Shown piece by piece: positions 40,705 through 52,635 of a stretch of DNA of 64,000 bases. The notes beneath the pieces were generated by a model. It saw nothing but the letters and a program-made list of their open reading frames with translations. It was not told the DNA's origin and made no database searches. Numbering within the stretch: position 1 is the stretch's first letter; each line of letters starts with the position of its first letter. The translations under genes were made by a program, and so were the position numbers. The DNA is from Musa acuminata AAA Group (taxonomy: Eukaryota; Streptophyta; Magnoliopsida; Zingiberales; Musaceae), in contig NC_088331.1 in assembly GCF_036884655.1 (NCBI RefSeq), positions 15,455,001 to 15,519,000 on the forward strand. Reading direction: 5' to 3'.

Positions 40705-43358
40705 TGTTGAATCTCGTATTTTGATGATGAAACTACTTGATATATGTTTATGATTTAATCTGCGTTTTGAGTGACGCAGGATGCTTCGATCAGGATGAGA
40801 CAATTAAAGCAGGAAAATCATGTTGTGCCGAAGGAACATGTCAGAAGATTGGACGTCGGGCCGGTGGATCGGTCGACGTATCGACAGAAGGCTTCGGGCC
40901 GTGAACTCGGGCATCGGGCCAAGAAGAGCGGGTATTGTGCCAAGGATATCGGAGTTGCGGAGTCAACTGGCCGATTGGGCAATAGGCTGCACGAGAGGAC
41001 GATGCGCCGAAGAATCGGACGAAGCGTCGAGGGACCAATGATATGTCGGACAACTTGGTTAATTGCTTAGGATTAATTGTCTCGATTGAAGTTTTGTTTT
41101 GTTGTGCAGGATTAACTATGATAACGATGAAGACATAAAGCGAAACAAAGTGTCGGAGTCAAGCGCGATGGATTTGTTGCGAGTTCGAGAGTTCGACGGA
41201 AGTCCGAAGATTCGTTGGGAGTTCGCGGAGCTCGCCGAGAAAGATCGGAGCTTGCCGAAGAAGCTCGTTGGAACTCGCTAAGAACAAATCGTGAAGTCTA
41301 GGAGCTTGCCGGGAGTCCGCAGAATGGTTTCCGAGAGTTCATCGGAAGACCGCCGGAAGTTTGCCGGAAGCTCGCTAGAAGAAGTCTTGACTTGTGGACT
41401 TTGTAATAGCTTAGAAAATGTCTTTAAATTCATAGTTAGCACGTTAATTAGGGTTAGGAATAGGTGTTAATCCTATAACCCAAGTAGGGGCCAATTAGGC
41501 CCAAGTTCGGACTGGTTTGGACCAAGTTTGGAGCCAAACCAAGTGAGCTGGAATAGTGAAGAGGTGCCACCTCTCCGGCCTGGAGGTGCCACCGCCAGGG
41601 TTGAGAGGTGCAACCTCTCAAGCCTGGAGGTGCCACCGCCAGGGTTGGGAGGTGCAACCGCCCCAGCCAGGAGGTGCAACCGCCTGGGCTGTGGGGGTTG
41701 AGAGGTGCAACCGCCCTAGCCAGGAGGTGCAACCGCCTGGGCTGCGAGGCTGGGAGGTGCAACCGCCCCAGCCAAGAGGTTGCACCGCCAGAGCTCAAGT
41801 TCCGAGCTCTGCCAGGCGATGCAACCACCGAGCTCAGTCTTCGAGCTCTGGCAGAGAGGTGCATCAGCCTGAGCTCAGTCTCGAGCTCTGCCAGGTGATG
41901 CATTCACCAAGCTCAGTCTTCGAGCTCTGGCAGAGAGGTGGATCAGCCTGAGCTCAGCTTGGAGCTCTGCCAGGTGATGCAATCACCGAGCTCAGTTTCG
42001 AGCTCTGCCAGGTGATGCAATCACCAAGCTCAGTCTTCGAGCTCTGCCAGGTGATGCAACCATCGAGCTCAGTCTTCGAGCTCTGGCAGAGAGAAGCAAT
42101 CGGCAGAGCTCAGTCTTCGAGCTCTGCCAGGCGGTGCCACCTCTCCAGTCGAGAGGTGCAACCGCCTGATCCCAGAATTCTGGGATTTGATCGATTTGAT
42201 CGTTTTGAGCTCGAATTTTGAATTGGGTTGGGGCCTATAAATACCCCACCCATTCAGCACTGAATTGAAAAAAGAACTGACCCGAAATCTTGATCTTTTC
42301 AGTGGTTCTTAGAGCTCAAAACTGCTAGTTTTCCTCCTCCTTCTGTTCTTCAAGTTTGAGTTGAAAAGAGAGGAGAGAAAACATCTGTAAAGGTTGTCTC
42401 CTAAGCCTGTCAAAAGGAGAGAAATTGTAAGAGGGAAGTTTGGCCTTCGCCCATTGAAGGAAGGCACCTAGTTGACGTCGGCAACCTCATCGGTGGAGGA
42501 AGCCAAAAGTGGAGTAGGTCAAGGCTGACCGAACCACTCTAAATCTCTGGTTTGCGTTTATTTTCGAGCACTTTATCATTACTGCAAACCTCCCTCATCA
42601 CTACTGCTCTCTGCGCTTTCACGAACAAGTTCTAAGTGCTGTTCTTCCAAATCTGCATTCAGACGTAAACTCGTATTTTCATACATTACAGTTTACGTTT
42701 ACGTTTGATTCTGCAGAACTGTTTTCCGCGCTTTTACGAACGAGCTTCCTTGCAGTTTACGCTTACATTTTAATCCTATTAATAACTGCAATCTGTCCTC
42801 TACGATTTTACGAACGAGTTTCAACATTTAGACGTAAAACTGCATTCAGACGTAAATCGGCTTTCCTCGCTCAATCATCAGATTTCAGTTCACGTTTACG
42901 TCTTGATTTCAACTGCATACTGCCTTCTGCGAGTATACAAACGAGTTTCAAAGTTTAGACGTAAATCTGCGTCTAGACGTAAAACTGCGTTTAGACGTAA
43001 ATCTGCGTTTAGACGTAAAACTGCGTTTAGACGTAAAACTGCGTTTAGACGTAAATCTACGTTTAGACGTAAAACTGCGTTTAGACGTAAAACTGCGTTT
43101 AGACGTAAATCTGCGTTTAGACGTAAATCTGCATTTAGACGTAAATCTGAGTTTAGACGCAAAACTGCGCTTAGACGCAAAACTGCGCTTAAACGCAATC
43201 TGCGCTTAGACGCAAACTGCACTTAGATACAAACTGAGAATTTGCTTTTGCATCATAATAGTTTTTGAACGAACGCAGCTTTTGGTTCTTAAATTATTAT
43301 AAGATTTCCGCTGCACTAATTCACCCCCCCCCCCCTCTTAGTGCTCTTGATCCTAACA
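40705..43358 (+). mobile_element. Sirevirus 3' LTR (2654 bp)
   Basis: Near-identical to 34787-37439. Differences seen: near 41395, 41575, 41713, 41982, 42846, 43073 and one extra C in the terminal C run. Confidence 0.97.
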
Positions 43359-43363
43359 GGAAC
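43359..43363 (+). repeat. target-site duplication GGAAC, right
   Basis: Identical to 34782-34786. Confidence 0.95.
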
Positions 43364-46300
43364 GTCCCTGGTCGGGACACTCCGATGACTCGATAGGGTC
43401 CTTCCCATTTCGGGGCCAGTTTCCCCCTTACTCGGGTCGGGTGGCTGACCTCGACCTTGCGCAGGGCCAGGTCTTCTAGCTTTATCGATCGGGGTCGTAC
43501 CCTCCGGTTGTAGACCCTTGCTACGGCTCTTTTGTAAGAAAGGGTTTTCCGGTGCGCGTCGGCCCGTCTTTCTTCGAGCAAATCCAGGTTGGATCGGAGC
43601 CCTTCGCCCAAGGCCTCTTCTCCGTAGCCTGCTGTCCGCGGAGTCGGGACAGCCACTTCGGATGGTAACACGGCCTCGATCCCAAACGTGAGGCTGTAGG
43701 GAGACTCCCCCGTTGGGGTCTTAGGGGTAGTGCGCAGCGCCCATAGGACGCTCGGGAGCTCGTCGATCCAGGCTGATTGGGCAGCGGACACTCTTCTCTT
43801 GAGACCGTCGATGATGGACCGGTTGGTTACTTCAGCTAGTCCGTTCGCCTGGGGGTAAGCCACCGAGCTGAACCTCAGCTAAATCTTATGCTTGGCGCAA
43901 AACTCTTGGAACCTCCTGCCGGCGAACTGAGGTCCATTGTCGGTGACGATGGACCAGGGCAGACCAAACCGAGTTACGAGGTTTCTCCACACGAACCTTT
44001 GCACTTGTGTCTCCGTGATGGTTGCTAGGGGCTTGGCTTCGACCCACCTGGTAAAGTAGTCCACTCCTACGATGATGTATTTCCGCTGCCCGGAAGCGGG
44101 CGGGAGAGGTCCGAGTATGTCCAGTCCCCACTGCGCGAATGGCCAAGCACAGTCGACAGGGGTGAACAAGACCGCCGGCCGTCAGGCGGTGCGGGCGTGC
44201 TCCTGGCATGAGCTGCATCGCCGCACGAAAGCTTTCGCGTCCTAGCGCATGGTCGGCCAGTAGTATCCCTGTCGGAGTATCTTATACGCCAGGACTCGTT
44301 CGCCTATGTGTTCCCCGCAGGCCCCTTCATGCATGTCGGACAGAACTGTCTGGGCTTCGTTCGGCTCTAGGCAGCGTAACAAGGGGTGCGAGAAAGACCG
44401 CTTGTACAGCCGTCCTCCTTCTTCAGAGTACCATGCCTGCGTTCGACGCAAGCGTCGAGCCGTAGTTTTATTGTCGGGTAGGGTTCCGTCCCGCTTGAAG
44501 CGTAGCATCTCCTGTACCCAAGTGGTCGGCGCGCCGCCCGTGACTGTGGCGACGATCTCTATGGCTCGGTGAGGGAGCTCTTCGGTCTCGGGTCGAGCCC
44601 TGGGGGTCGGGTCGGACGCCAGTTTGGCCAGGGTGTCGGCTCGCTGGTTCTCGCTTCTGGGAACATTCGACAATTCAAAATGGACGAACTTGGTGGCAAG
44701 GTTTTTTACCTGTGCCAAGTATTTCGCCATGGTCGGGTCCCGGGCTTCGTATTCGCCGTCGAGCTGCCTAGCCACCAGCTGTGAGTCGGTGGTTACGCGT
44801 ATGTCGGTCACCCGCATCTCCAGTGCCAATCGGAGCCCCGCTAGGAGAGCCTCGTATTCTGCTTCGTTGTTGGTGGCCCTGAACCCGAAGCGGAAGGAGC
44901 GCTCAATCGAGCGGTCGTCGGGTGTCACCAGCACCAGCCCTGCGCCGGCGCACTTTGCGTTGGCCGACCCGTCTACGTGGAGAGTCCACGTGTCACGCGG
45001 TGGCTCGAGTTCTTCGCCTGTACTCGGGGTCAGCTCCGCGATAAAGTCTGCCACGGATTGGGCTTTAATGGCGGTCCGAGGCGTGTACTGTATGTCGTGC
45101 TCGCCGAGCTCCACTGCCCATTTGAGGAGGCGCCCTGCAACGTCGAATTTAGACAGAACGAGCCGAAGCGGCTGGTCAGTTATTACCTCTATCGGGTGGG
45201 TCTGGAAGTAAGGGCGGAGCTTTCGTGCCGACAGGACGAGCGCCAGCGCCAGCTTTTCGATTGGCGGGTAGCGTCCTTCTGGCCTGCTCAGCATGTGGCT
45301 GACATAGTAGACCGGCAGTTGGTCGCCGGAGTTTTCTTTGACCAGAACCGAACTGACCGCGTGCTGGGAGGCGGCGAGGTAGAGACTCAGTTTCTCCTCT
45401 TGGGAGACTGAGGCGAGTCGGGGGAGGTTGGCCAGGTGTTGCTTCATCTGCTCGAAGGCCCTCTCACATTCCGTCGTCCATCGGAAGTTCTTCGGATCCT
45501 TCAGGGCCTTGAAGAAGGGGAGGCAGCGATCTCCCGATCGGGAAAGGAAACGTGATAGGGCGACCAGCCTCCCGTTAAGGCGCTGCAGGTCTCTGATCAT
45601 CCGAGGGGGCTGCATGTCAATGATAGCCTGGACCTTTTCTGGGTTGGCGTCAATCCCTCTCTCGTGTATGATGAACCCGAGGAATTTTCCAGAGGTTACG
45701 CCAAAGGCACACTTGGCAAGGTTGAGGCGCAGGCCGAACCTTCATAGGGTGTCGAATGTTTCAACCAGGTCGGAAGAATGAGCGTCGGCTGTTCGGCTCT
45801 TCACGATCATGTCGTCGACGTATATCTCCATGTTCCGTCCAATCTGGTGGGCGAACATCCTGTTCACCGTCCTCTGGTAGGTGGCCCCGGCATTTTTCAA
45901 CCCGAACGACATGACTTTGTAAAAATATATCCCCTGCTCGGTGAGGAAAGCTGTGTGTTCTTGGTCTTCGGGTGCCATCCTGATTTGGTTGTACCCGGAG
46001 AAGGCATCCATAAACGAGAGACGGGCATGGCCGGCTGTGGCGTCGACTAGCTGGTCGATCTTCGGTAGGGGGTAGCAATCTTTTGGGCAAGCATTGTTGA
46101 GACTGGTGTAGTCAATGCACATCCGCTAGCTTCCATTAGGCTTTTTGACAAGGACTACATTGGAGAGCCATTGTGGGTACCTGGCCTCTGCTATGAAACC
46201 GGCCGCCAGAAGTCGGCTTACCTCTTCTCGGACGACAAGTTGCCGATCTGGGGCCTGCCGCCTCAGCCTTTGTTTTACCGGTCGGGCATCGGACGAGATG

Positions 46301-46398
46301 TTTAGGTGGTGTTGCGCGACTTCCGGGTGGACTCCCACCAGGTCAGATGGCGTCCAAGCGAAGATGTCGGCGTTGGCTTGCAGAAGGCCGATGAGCTG
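43364..46398 (-). pseudogene. Tat-type pol: RT, two RNase H domains, integrase; one frame, five nonsense codons, split by the Sirevirus
   Basis: Minus strand, one frame throughout. RT: VREEVSRLLAAGFI, MCIDYTSLNNACPKD and IYVDDMIVKS (active site intact). Then a Ty3-type RNase H in which YLAAS stands where the catalytic Asp is usual, and a second RNase H with HVDGSANAKCAGAG and NNEAEYEALLAG, the extra domain known from Tat elements. Integrase: H...H...CSSC zinc part, LDILGPLPP, VTDNGPQF, PQANGLAEV. Stops at 46126-46128 (Trp expected), 45742-45744, 44242-44244, about 44186 and 43879-43881; each can come from one C-to-T or G-to-A change. The C-terminal end lies at 34708-34786. Confidence 0.92.
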
Positions 46399-48651
46399 CT
46401 ATTGCTCCTGGTCGGGCAGTCCTGACCCGATTTTGACTGTTTGGTCGGGCCTGTCTTTGATCAGCGGCAAGTCAATGGTGGATTCCTTCGGCTCGGGGCG
46501 GGGGGTCGGTTTCTTTCCCTCCCGGGGGTCCTCCAGCGGGGATTGGACCCTTGCTCTCTTGTTTAGCGACACAACGGTTAAGTAGCAATGCCTGAACTCC
46601 CGGGGGTTGCCCGCTACTTCTCCGACCCCATCGCGGGTCGGGAACTTGATGGTTTGGTAGTAAGTTGAGATGATGGCTCGGATCTTGTTGAGGGTTGGCC
46701 GTCCGAGGATGGCATTGTATGCCGTGGGGAGGTCGACCACTAGAAAGGGGGTCATCACTGTTTTTGCCCTCGGGAAAACTCCCAAAGTTAGGGGCAGGGT
46801 GACAACCCCAAGTGACGAGATCGAGGCGCCGGTGAACCCCGTGAGCATTGAGCATACCAGCTTCATGTTCTCCTTTACCAGGCCGAGCTTTTGGAAGGCG
46901 TCCCAATAAAGTATATCGGCCGAGCTTCCAGTGTCGACCATGATCCTTCTTACTTGCGCATTGGCGATTCTGGCAGATATCACCAACACGTCGTCATGTT
47001 CGGTTGGCTCGGGTTCCCCGGTCGGGAAGGTGACTTCGGGGCCTTTCTCATGTTTGGAAGCTTCGGCTCGGGAGGCCCTGGCGTATGCCTTTCCGCTCGC
47101 CATGGAGTTCCCTCCGGACGCTGGCCCGCCGGTTATGACATCTATGTGCCGCTCGATGAGCCCCTCCGGGCGTGGCGAGAGCTCCTTATCTGGCCGGAGG
47201 TATGAGCCGAGGTGCCCTCGGCGGATGAGCTCCTCAATTTGCCTTTTTAATTCTCGACACTCCTCGGTGTCGTGACCAGGCTGTCGGTGGAAACGGCAGT
47301 ATTTAGAGCGGTCCGCGAGTTCGCGCGGGCTCCTCATCGGGTGGGGGTCTTTGAGAAGGCCTTTCTCCTTAATGTGGAGAAATATTTCGGTCCGAGAGGA
47401 GTTCAGGCCCGGGGGAGGGGACCTAGGCACCGCCTCATTGAGGCCGCCAGCCCTACGCCGGGAGGTAGCGGGCTGTTGTTGCTGGGACTGCTTTGGCTTG
47501 ACCCTCTTGCGCTCGTCGCGCCTCCCGACCATCCATGCTTCAACAGCGATGAACTGGTTCGCGCGCTGCAACATTTCGGGTACCGAAGTGGGGGGTCGCT
47601 CCACCAGAGACCAAAAGAATCGGGTAGGGCGCAGGCCCATCATGAATGCCTGCATCATCAAAGAAGGGTGAGCATCAGACAGCCCGCGAATTTGTGTGGT
47701 GAAGCGGTTCACAAAGTGAGAAAGGGGCTCGTCCTCCCTCTGGTTGAGCCCGAGGAGCATTGCCACCGACGGCTTCGGCTTGGCGTGAGCCAGGAAGTTA
47801 AGCTCGAAGTCCCTGGCCAACTGGTCGAAAGAGGCGATGGTCGTGGTCTTCAGATTGCTGTACCACGCTCGGGCTAGGCCTCGCAGGGTTGTTGGGAACG
47901 CCCTGCATATCAAGGCATCAGACGTCCCGTATAGCGCCATTTGGGCGCGGAAAGCGGCTACGTGGTCCGCCGGGTCGGTGGCGCCGTCGTAGGGATCTAA
48001 TGAAGGGAGCCGAAAATGTGGCGGGATTGCTTGCTCTTGAATCTCGGGGGTGAAAGGGGACCCCTGATGTTGCTCGGCCCCCGAGTCTCCCCTGGTCCGG
48101 CGAACCTCACGCTGCACCTCGTCCAGTCGGCGGCCTACGAGGCATAGCTGGGCCCGTAGGCCCTCCGTCGAGTCTGAAAGCGGGGCCACGGGCGTCGGGT
48201 GCGCCATTAGGTCCTCCGCTCCTCGGCTCCCGGGCTGGGTCGATTGGCCCGGAGGCGAAGCGGGAGACTCGGGAGGCGGCGCGGGGTTTTGGGCGGCGGA
48301 CCATTGCCGTGGTGGAGGTAGGGTTGAGTGTGAAGACGTCGGAGGAGAGACCAACGGGATGATGGTCTGCATTACTCCCGTAAGAGCCCGGACCTGGTGT
48401 GTGAGGTCGTAGAAGGCTTCAGGTGGCACGGGGGACGGGCCACCGGGATTGGCGATGGGGGGCGACAGACCAGGGTCGTTGAACAATCGCCAATAGCGCT
48501 CCGAGATTGCAGCGGGGCGCTCGTCCCGAACCCCCTCCTGTTGGGGATGTTCTTCCGTTGCGTCGGTCGTGTGCGGCCTGACGGCTGGGGGTTCGTCGGG
48601 GTGAGCCTGTTGATCGCTTGACATTCGGACCGGCCCTCCTTCTAGCGCCAT
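46399..48651 (-). pseudogene. Tat-type gag and protease
   Basis: A 750-codon open part. The first ATG (48651) overlaps the primer-site region; Met 10 (ATG at 48622-48624) is a likelier start. N-terminal third is Pro/Ser-rich. Capsid-like domain about residues 230-340 ([29 protein letters not shown]). Zinc-binding piece [14 protein letters not shown] near residue 450. Protease active site [14 protein letters not shown] near residue 569. It ends at TAG 46399-46401; the RT text goes on in the same frame, so that stop is probably a mutated Gln codon, though the normal gag-pol boundary of the family could lie near. Confidence 0.88.
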
Positions 48652-48652
48652 T
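48633..48652 (-). promoter_or_regulatory. Tat-type primer-binding site (putative)
   Basis: On the minus strand the 5' LTR is followed by TA and then ATGGCGCTAGAAGGAGGG. A site beginning TGGCGC is common in the Tat group; which tRNA is used cannot be decided here. Confidence 0.5.
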
Positions 48653-48653
48653 A

Positions 48654-49277
48654 TGTTAGGGTAAACACCTTTTTCTTAGCCGTGACCCGGGGGGTCGTCT
48701 CGGCTCGTTCGGGGGTCCGAATGGCGGGGATCTCCCTGTGGCGTTGCTCGTTTCTGCCAAGGCGGTCGGGTGCGGCTTTGGTCTCGGGGCGACGCTGTGA
48801 CTTCCTCCGGGCGGGGATTCGGCGTGTCCGGACGGGGGCCTTGGCTCGATACCTGCACAAAGGTCGGGTCGGGATGCTCCACCCGACCCCTCCGACGATC
48901 AAGTTAGAGAGTGACGTGGACGTCGGTTTTCTTCCAAGAGGTCGCCCCCCTTTCTCCTTCTGGCTCAGGGGTGTTTATAGGGGGACTCGGCATTACCGGG
49001 CGCGCCATCCCATCAGTCGGGGCCGTACTTCTGATAGCGTCCGACATCGCCGAGGACGTTGCGTAGGGGACCGGGGAATCGCAGGGTATGGGCGAGCTTC
49101 AACCGCTACCTACTTCTGTCTTGTCCTATTGTGTTGGGTCAACTGAGGGGCTGTGGCTTCAACGAAGCTGATGTCCGGACGCAGACCGTCACCCTCGCTG
49201 CTCTTCCTGGGGCGCCGCGCCTGTCCACGTGCGGGGGACGTTGCCAGAAGTGAGGTCTGCCATTTTTTGCCATATCA
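48654..49277 (-). mobile_element. Tat-type 5' LTR (624 bp)
   Basis: Pairs with 30189-30812. On the element strand TGATATGG...CCTAACA. Contains CTTTATAGG-like text near 48974. Confidence 0.95.
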
Positions 49278-49282
49278 ACACC
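49278..49282 (+). repeat. target-site duplication ACACC, right
   Basis: Identical to 30184-30188. Confidence 0.95.
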
Positions 49283-49829
49283 TATAACCAATATTGATTA
49301 TGGGGAATAATTATCGATTCGACCAAGCATTGAGGTGTCAGCTATATACAATTAAACTATCGGGCACGTACCAACCATATGGCACAAGGTGTTAGTCATA
49401 TGATGTTAAGGTATCGGTTGTGTCTTTATCCTTATAGCAATTGCCCTAAGTACCCATATTGATCGGTTGACATTGAAGCAAACCATGAGTTCTTTCATGT
49501 GTCAAACCATCTTGTTCGTGTCTATAGTTGAGATGCATGTTAAGGTGATTCGGTTATGCATCTATCAAAATATGCTTGGGTCAATTCAACTACATATGTC
49601 ATCAAAATGTGTTTTTATTTGATTTAACTATGCATATCATCAAAATACGCTTTGGGTTGATCAGTTGAACATGACGTTGATCTGCAATTTGGAATAATTC
49701 GACTGCATGTGCCATCAAAATGTGCTTTAGGCTTATTCGATTATACATGCCATTAAAATATATTTTGAGCCAATTTAGTTACACATGTCATTAATATATG
49801 CTTAGGGCTAATTCAGTTAAATGGATGCA
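49283..49829. other. old DNA between the Tat element and a relic LTR; mostly a degenerate repeat
   Basis: No gene. Holds the 38-bp repeat described separately. Confidence 0.5.
49549..49817 (+). repeat. degenerate tandem repeat, period about 38-39 bp, 7 units
   Basis: Each unit has a core like CATGTCATCAAAATGTGCTTT followed by (A/G)GG(C/T)(C/T)AATTC. Units have diverged by perhaps a quarter. It lies in DNA older than the Tat insertion. Confidence 0.75.
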
Positions 49830-50323
49830 GTAGTTCAATTTTCTTGATCTATATCTAATCTTGATTTCTTTTCTCTCGAGGCCATCGACTTCTACTAACG
49901 AACTGCCATCGACTTATACTAACGAACTTCCTTCGAACCGGTGAAGATCAACTACCATTGTTATAATTTTTTCCTTTTTTTGGCTTAGGAAAAAACTTTT
50001 TCACTTGCTCGTATTTAAGAGACCTCACACCTCCTATCACTTAGTACTATAATTAAACTCAAGAGAGAATACTCAAAGAGAGAGCCACAATACTTTCTAA
50101 ACTCAAAAATAGATGCTCCATTAACCAAGCTCAAGTGAGATATTTATAACCTCCAAAAGGCTTCAAAAACACAACCAAAAATTTAAATTCTCAAAATTTT
50201 AAAGTACAAAGTGATATTACTATTGACTTTAGGTAGTACTATCACCACAAACTTTGAAACAAAGATGCCATTTTGAACTATGGCGATCTTACTACCGTTA
50301 TTGCTTATTATCGATATTGATGG
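49830..50323 (-). mobile_element. relic Sirevirus LTR, left part (split by a younger Sirevirus)
   Basis: Matches 25885-26300 in order and orientation: TTTTCTTGAT...GAGGCCATCGACTT, CTTAGGAAAAAACTTTTTCAC, AGATGCTCCATTAACCAAGC and the reversed TATA region GAGATATTTATAACC near 50139. Continues at 60419 after the insert. Confidence 0.75.
50319..50323 (+). repeat. target-site duplication GATGG, left
   Basis: Identical to 60419-60423. Confidence 0.95.
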
Positions 50324-52635
50324 TGTTAGGATCAAGAGCACTAAGAGGGGGGGGGTGAATTAGTGCAGCGGAAATCTTATAATAATTTATAAACCAAAAG
50401 CTGCGTTCGTTCAAAAACTATTATGATGCAAAAGCAAATTCTCAGTTTGTATCTAAGTGCAGTTTGCGTCTAAGCGCAGATTGCGTCTAAGCGCAGTTTT
50501 GCGTCTAAGCGCAGATTGCGTCTAAGCGCAGTTTTGCGTCTAAGCGCAGTTTTGCGTCTAAACTCAGATTTACGTCTAAACGCAGATTTACGTCTAAACG
50601 CAGATTTACGTCTGAACGCAGTTTTACGTCTAAACGCAGATTTACGTCTAAACGCAGTTTTACGTCTAAACGCAGTTTTACGTCTAAACGCAGATTTACG
50701 TCTAAACGCAGTTTTACGTCTAGACGCAGATTTACGTCTAAACTTTGAAACTTGTTTGTATAATCACAGGAGGCAGTATGCAGTTGAAAACAAGACGTAA
50801 ACGTGAACTGAAATCTGATGATTGAGCGAGGAAAGCCGATTTACGTCTGAATGCAGTTTTACGTCTAAATGTTGAAACTCGTTCGTAAAATCGTAGAGGA
50901 CAGATTGCAGTTATTAATAGGATTAAAATGTAAGCGTAAACTGCAAAGAAGCTCGTTCGTAAAAGCACGGAAAACAGTTCTGCAGAATCAAACGTAAACG
51001 TAAACTGTAATGTATGAAAATACGAATTTACGTCTGAATGCAGATTTGGAAGAACAGCACTTAGAACTTGTTCGTGAAAGCGCAGAGAGCAGTAGTGATG
51101 AGGGAGGTTTGCAGTAATGATAAAGTGCTCGAAAATAAACGCAAACCAGAGATTTAGAGTGGTTCGGTCAGCCTTGACCTACTCCACTTTTGGCTTCCTC
51201 CACCGATGAGGTTGCCGACGTCAACTAGGTGCCTTCCTTCAATGGGCGAAGGCCAAACTTCCCTCTTACAATTTCTCTCCTTTTGGCAGGCTTAGGAGAC
51301 AACCTTTACAGACCTTTCTCTCCTCACTTTACAATTGAAAACTTGAAGAACAGAAGGAGGAGACTTAAAGGTTTTACAACACTTTTGAGCTCTTTAGAAT
51401 CACAGAAAAGATCACGATTTCGGTATAGGTCTGTATCTTTTCAGTGCTGAATGGGTGGGGTATTTATAGGCCTCAACCCAATTCAAAATTCGAGCTCAAA
51501 ACGATCAAATCGATCAAATCCCAGAATTCTGGGATCAGGCGGTTGCACCTCTCGACTGGAGAGGTGGCACCGCCTGGTAGAGCTTGAAGACTGAGCTCTG
51601 CCGATTGCTTCTTTCTGCCAGAGCTCGAAGACTGAGCTCGATGGTTGCATCACCTGGCAGAGCTCGAAGACTGAGCTTGGTGATTGCATCACCTGGCAGA
51701 GCTCGAAACTGAGCTCGGTGGTTGCATCACCTGGCAGAGCTCCAAGCTGAGCTCAGGCTGATCCACCTCTCTGCCAAAGCTCGAAGACTGAGCTTGGTGA
51801 ATGCATCACCTGGCAGAGCTCGAGACTGAGCTTAGGCTGATGCACCAATCTGCCAGAGCTCGAAGACTGAGCTTGGTGGTTGCATCGCCTGGCAGAGCTC
51901 GGAACTTGAGCTCTGGCGGTGCAACCTCTTGGCTGGGGCGGTTGCACCTCCCAGCCTCGCAGCCCAGGCGGTTGCACCTCCTGGCTGGGGCGGTTGCACC
52001 TCTCAACCCCACAGCCCAGGCGGTTGCACCTCCTGGCTGGGGCGGTTGCACCTCTCAACCCCACAGCCCAGGCGGTTGCACCTCCTGGCTGGGGCGGTTG
52101 CACCTCCTGGTGCAATCAGGGTCCGAATGGTTCACTCCATTCGACCCACTTTGAATCTTTTCAGGGGCCCAAGTGCCCCAAGATTAAGCTAATGGGATCA
52201 CCTCCCATTTTCATGCTTAATCATCATGCTAACTACGATTAACTCTAAGACAACTTCTGCAGCTTTGCTCCGATGCGTCAATCGCTTCTTCCGGCGAGTT
52301 TCCGGCCAACTTCCGTCGATCAACCGATAACCCTCGGTGATCCTTCTGCGGACATCCGGCATACTCCTGGACTTTGCGACGATCCACTTGGCGAGTTCCG
52401 ACGAGCTTCGCTTGGCAAGCTTCTGGACTTCTCGGATCTGTTCTCTCTGAACCTCCGACGACCGTCCGAACTTCCGTCGAACTCTCGAACTCCCAACGTG
52501 ATCATGATCTTGACTCCGGCGCAACTCCTGCTGCTTGTCTTACTCTCATCGTAGTTAATCCTGCACACTTATCTCAACACATAGATTAGATAACAAATGA
52601 CAATTGACTTCATCATCAAAATCCGAGATTCAACA
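50324..52635 (-). mobile_element. Sirevirus 3' LTR
   Basis: Plus strand TGTTAGGATC...GATTCAACA. 18-bp repeats at 50462-50745, TATA box TATTTATA (reversed) at 51461-51468, GAGCTC repeats at 51540-51915, and GGCGGTTGCACC repeats at 51930-52110. About 340 bp shorter than the LTR at 34787-37439, mostly in the terminal third. Confidence 0.96.

Larger units (their letters stand above)
34787..43358 (+). mobile_element. gag-only Sirevirus (Ty1/copia), complete and non-autonomous, nested
   Basis: LTRs 34787-37439 and 40705-43358 differ at about six bases and one base in a C run. TSD GGAAC. The interior is only 3265 bp: primer site, an intact gag gene, decayed gag tail, then about 2 kb of non-coding repeats and several polypurine tracts. 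No protease, integrase, RT or RNase H is present. Termini, primer site, LTR repeats and tracts match the pol-bearing element at 50324-60418, so it probably relied on proteins of such a relative. It sits inside the integrase codons of the Tat element. Confidence 0.95.
30189..49277 (-). mobile_element. Ty3/gypsy element of Tat/Retand type, complete, with nested Sirevirus
   Basis: 624-bp LTRs, both TGTTAGGG...CATATCA on the plus strand, differ at about 12 sites by eye and are flanked by ACACC on both sides. Without the nested insertion (34787-43358 plus one GGAAC) the element is about 10.5 kb. On the minus strand it has gag-protease-RT-RNase H-second RNase H-integrase. On the plus strand, between integrase and 3' LTR, are an antisense gene with the putative gypsy-type transposon domain and a 60-bp tandem array. 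Two RNase H domains, an antisense ORF and tandem repeats near the 3' LTR are known marks of the Tat group. A young insertion, but with six nonsense codons in the polyprotein. Confidence 0.95.

Noticed and set aside
47272..47877. 201-codon frame on the plus strand inside gag
   Set aside because: Shadow of the Tat gag on the minus strand.
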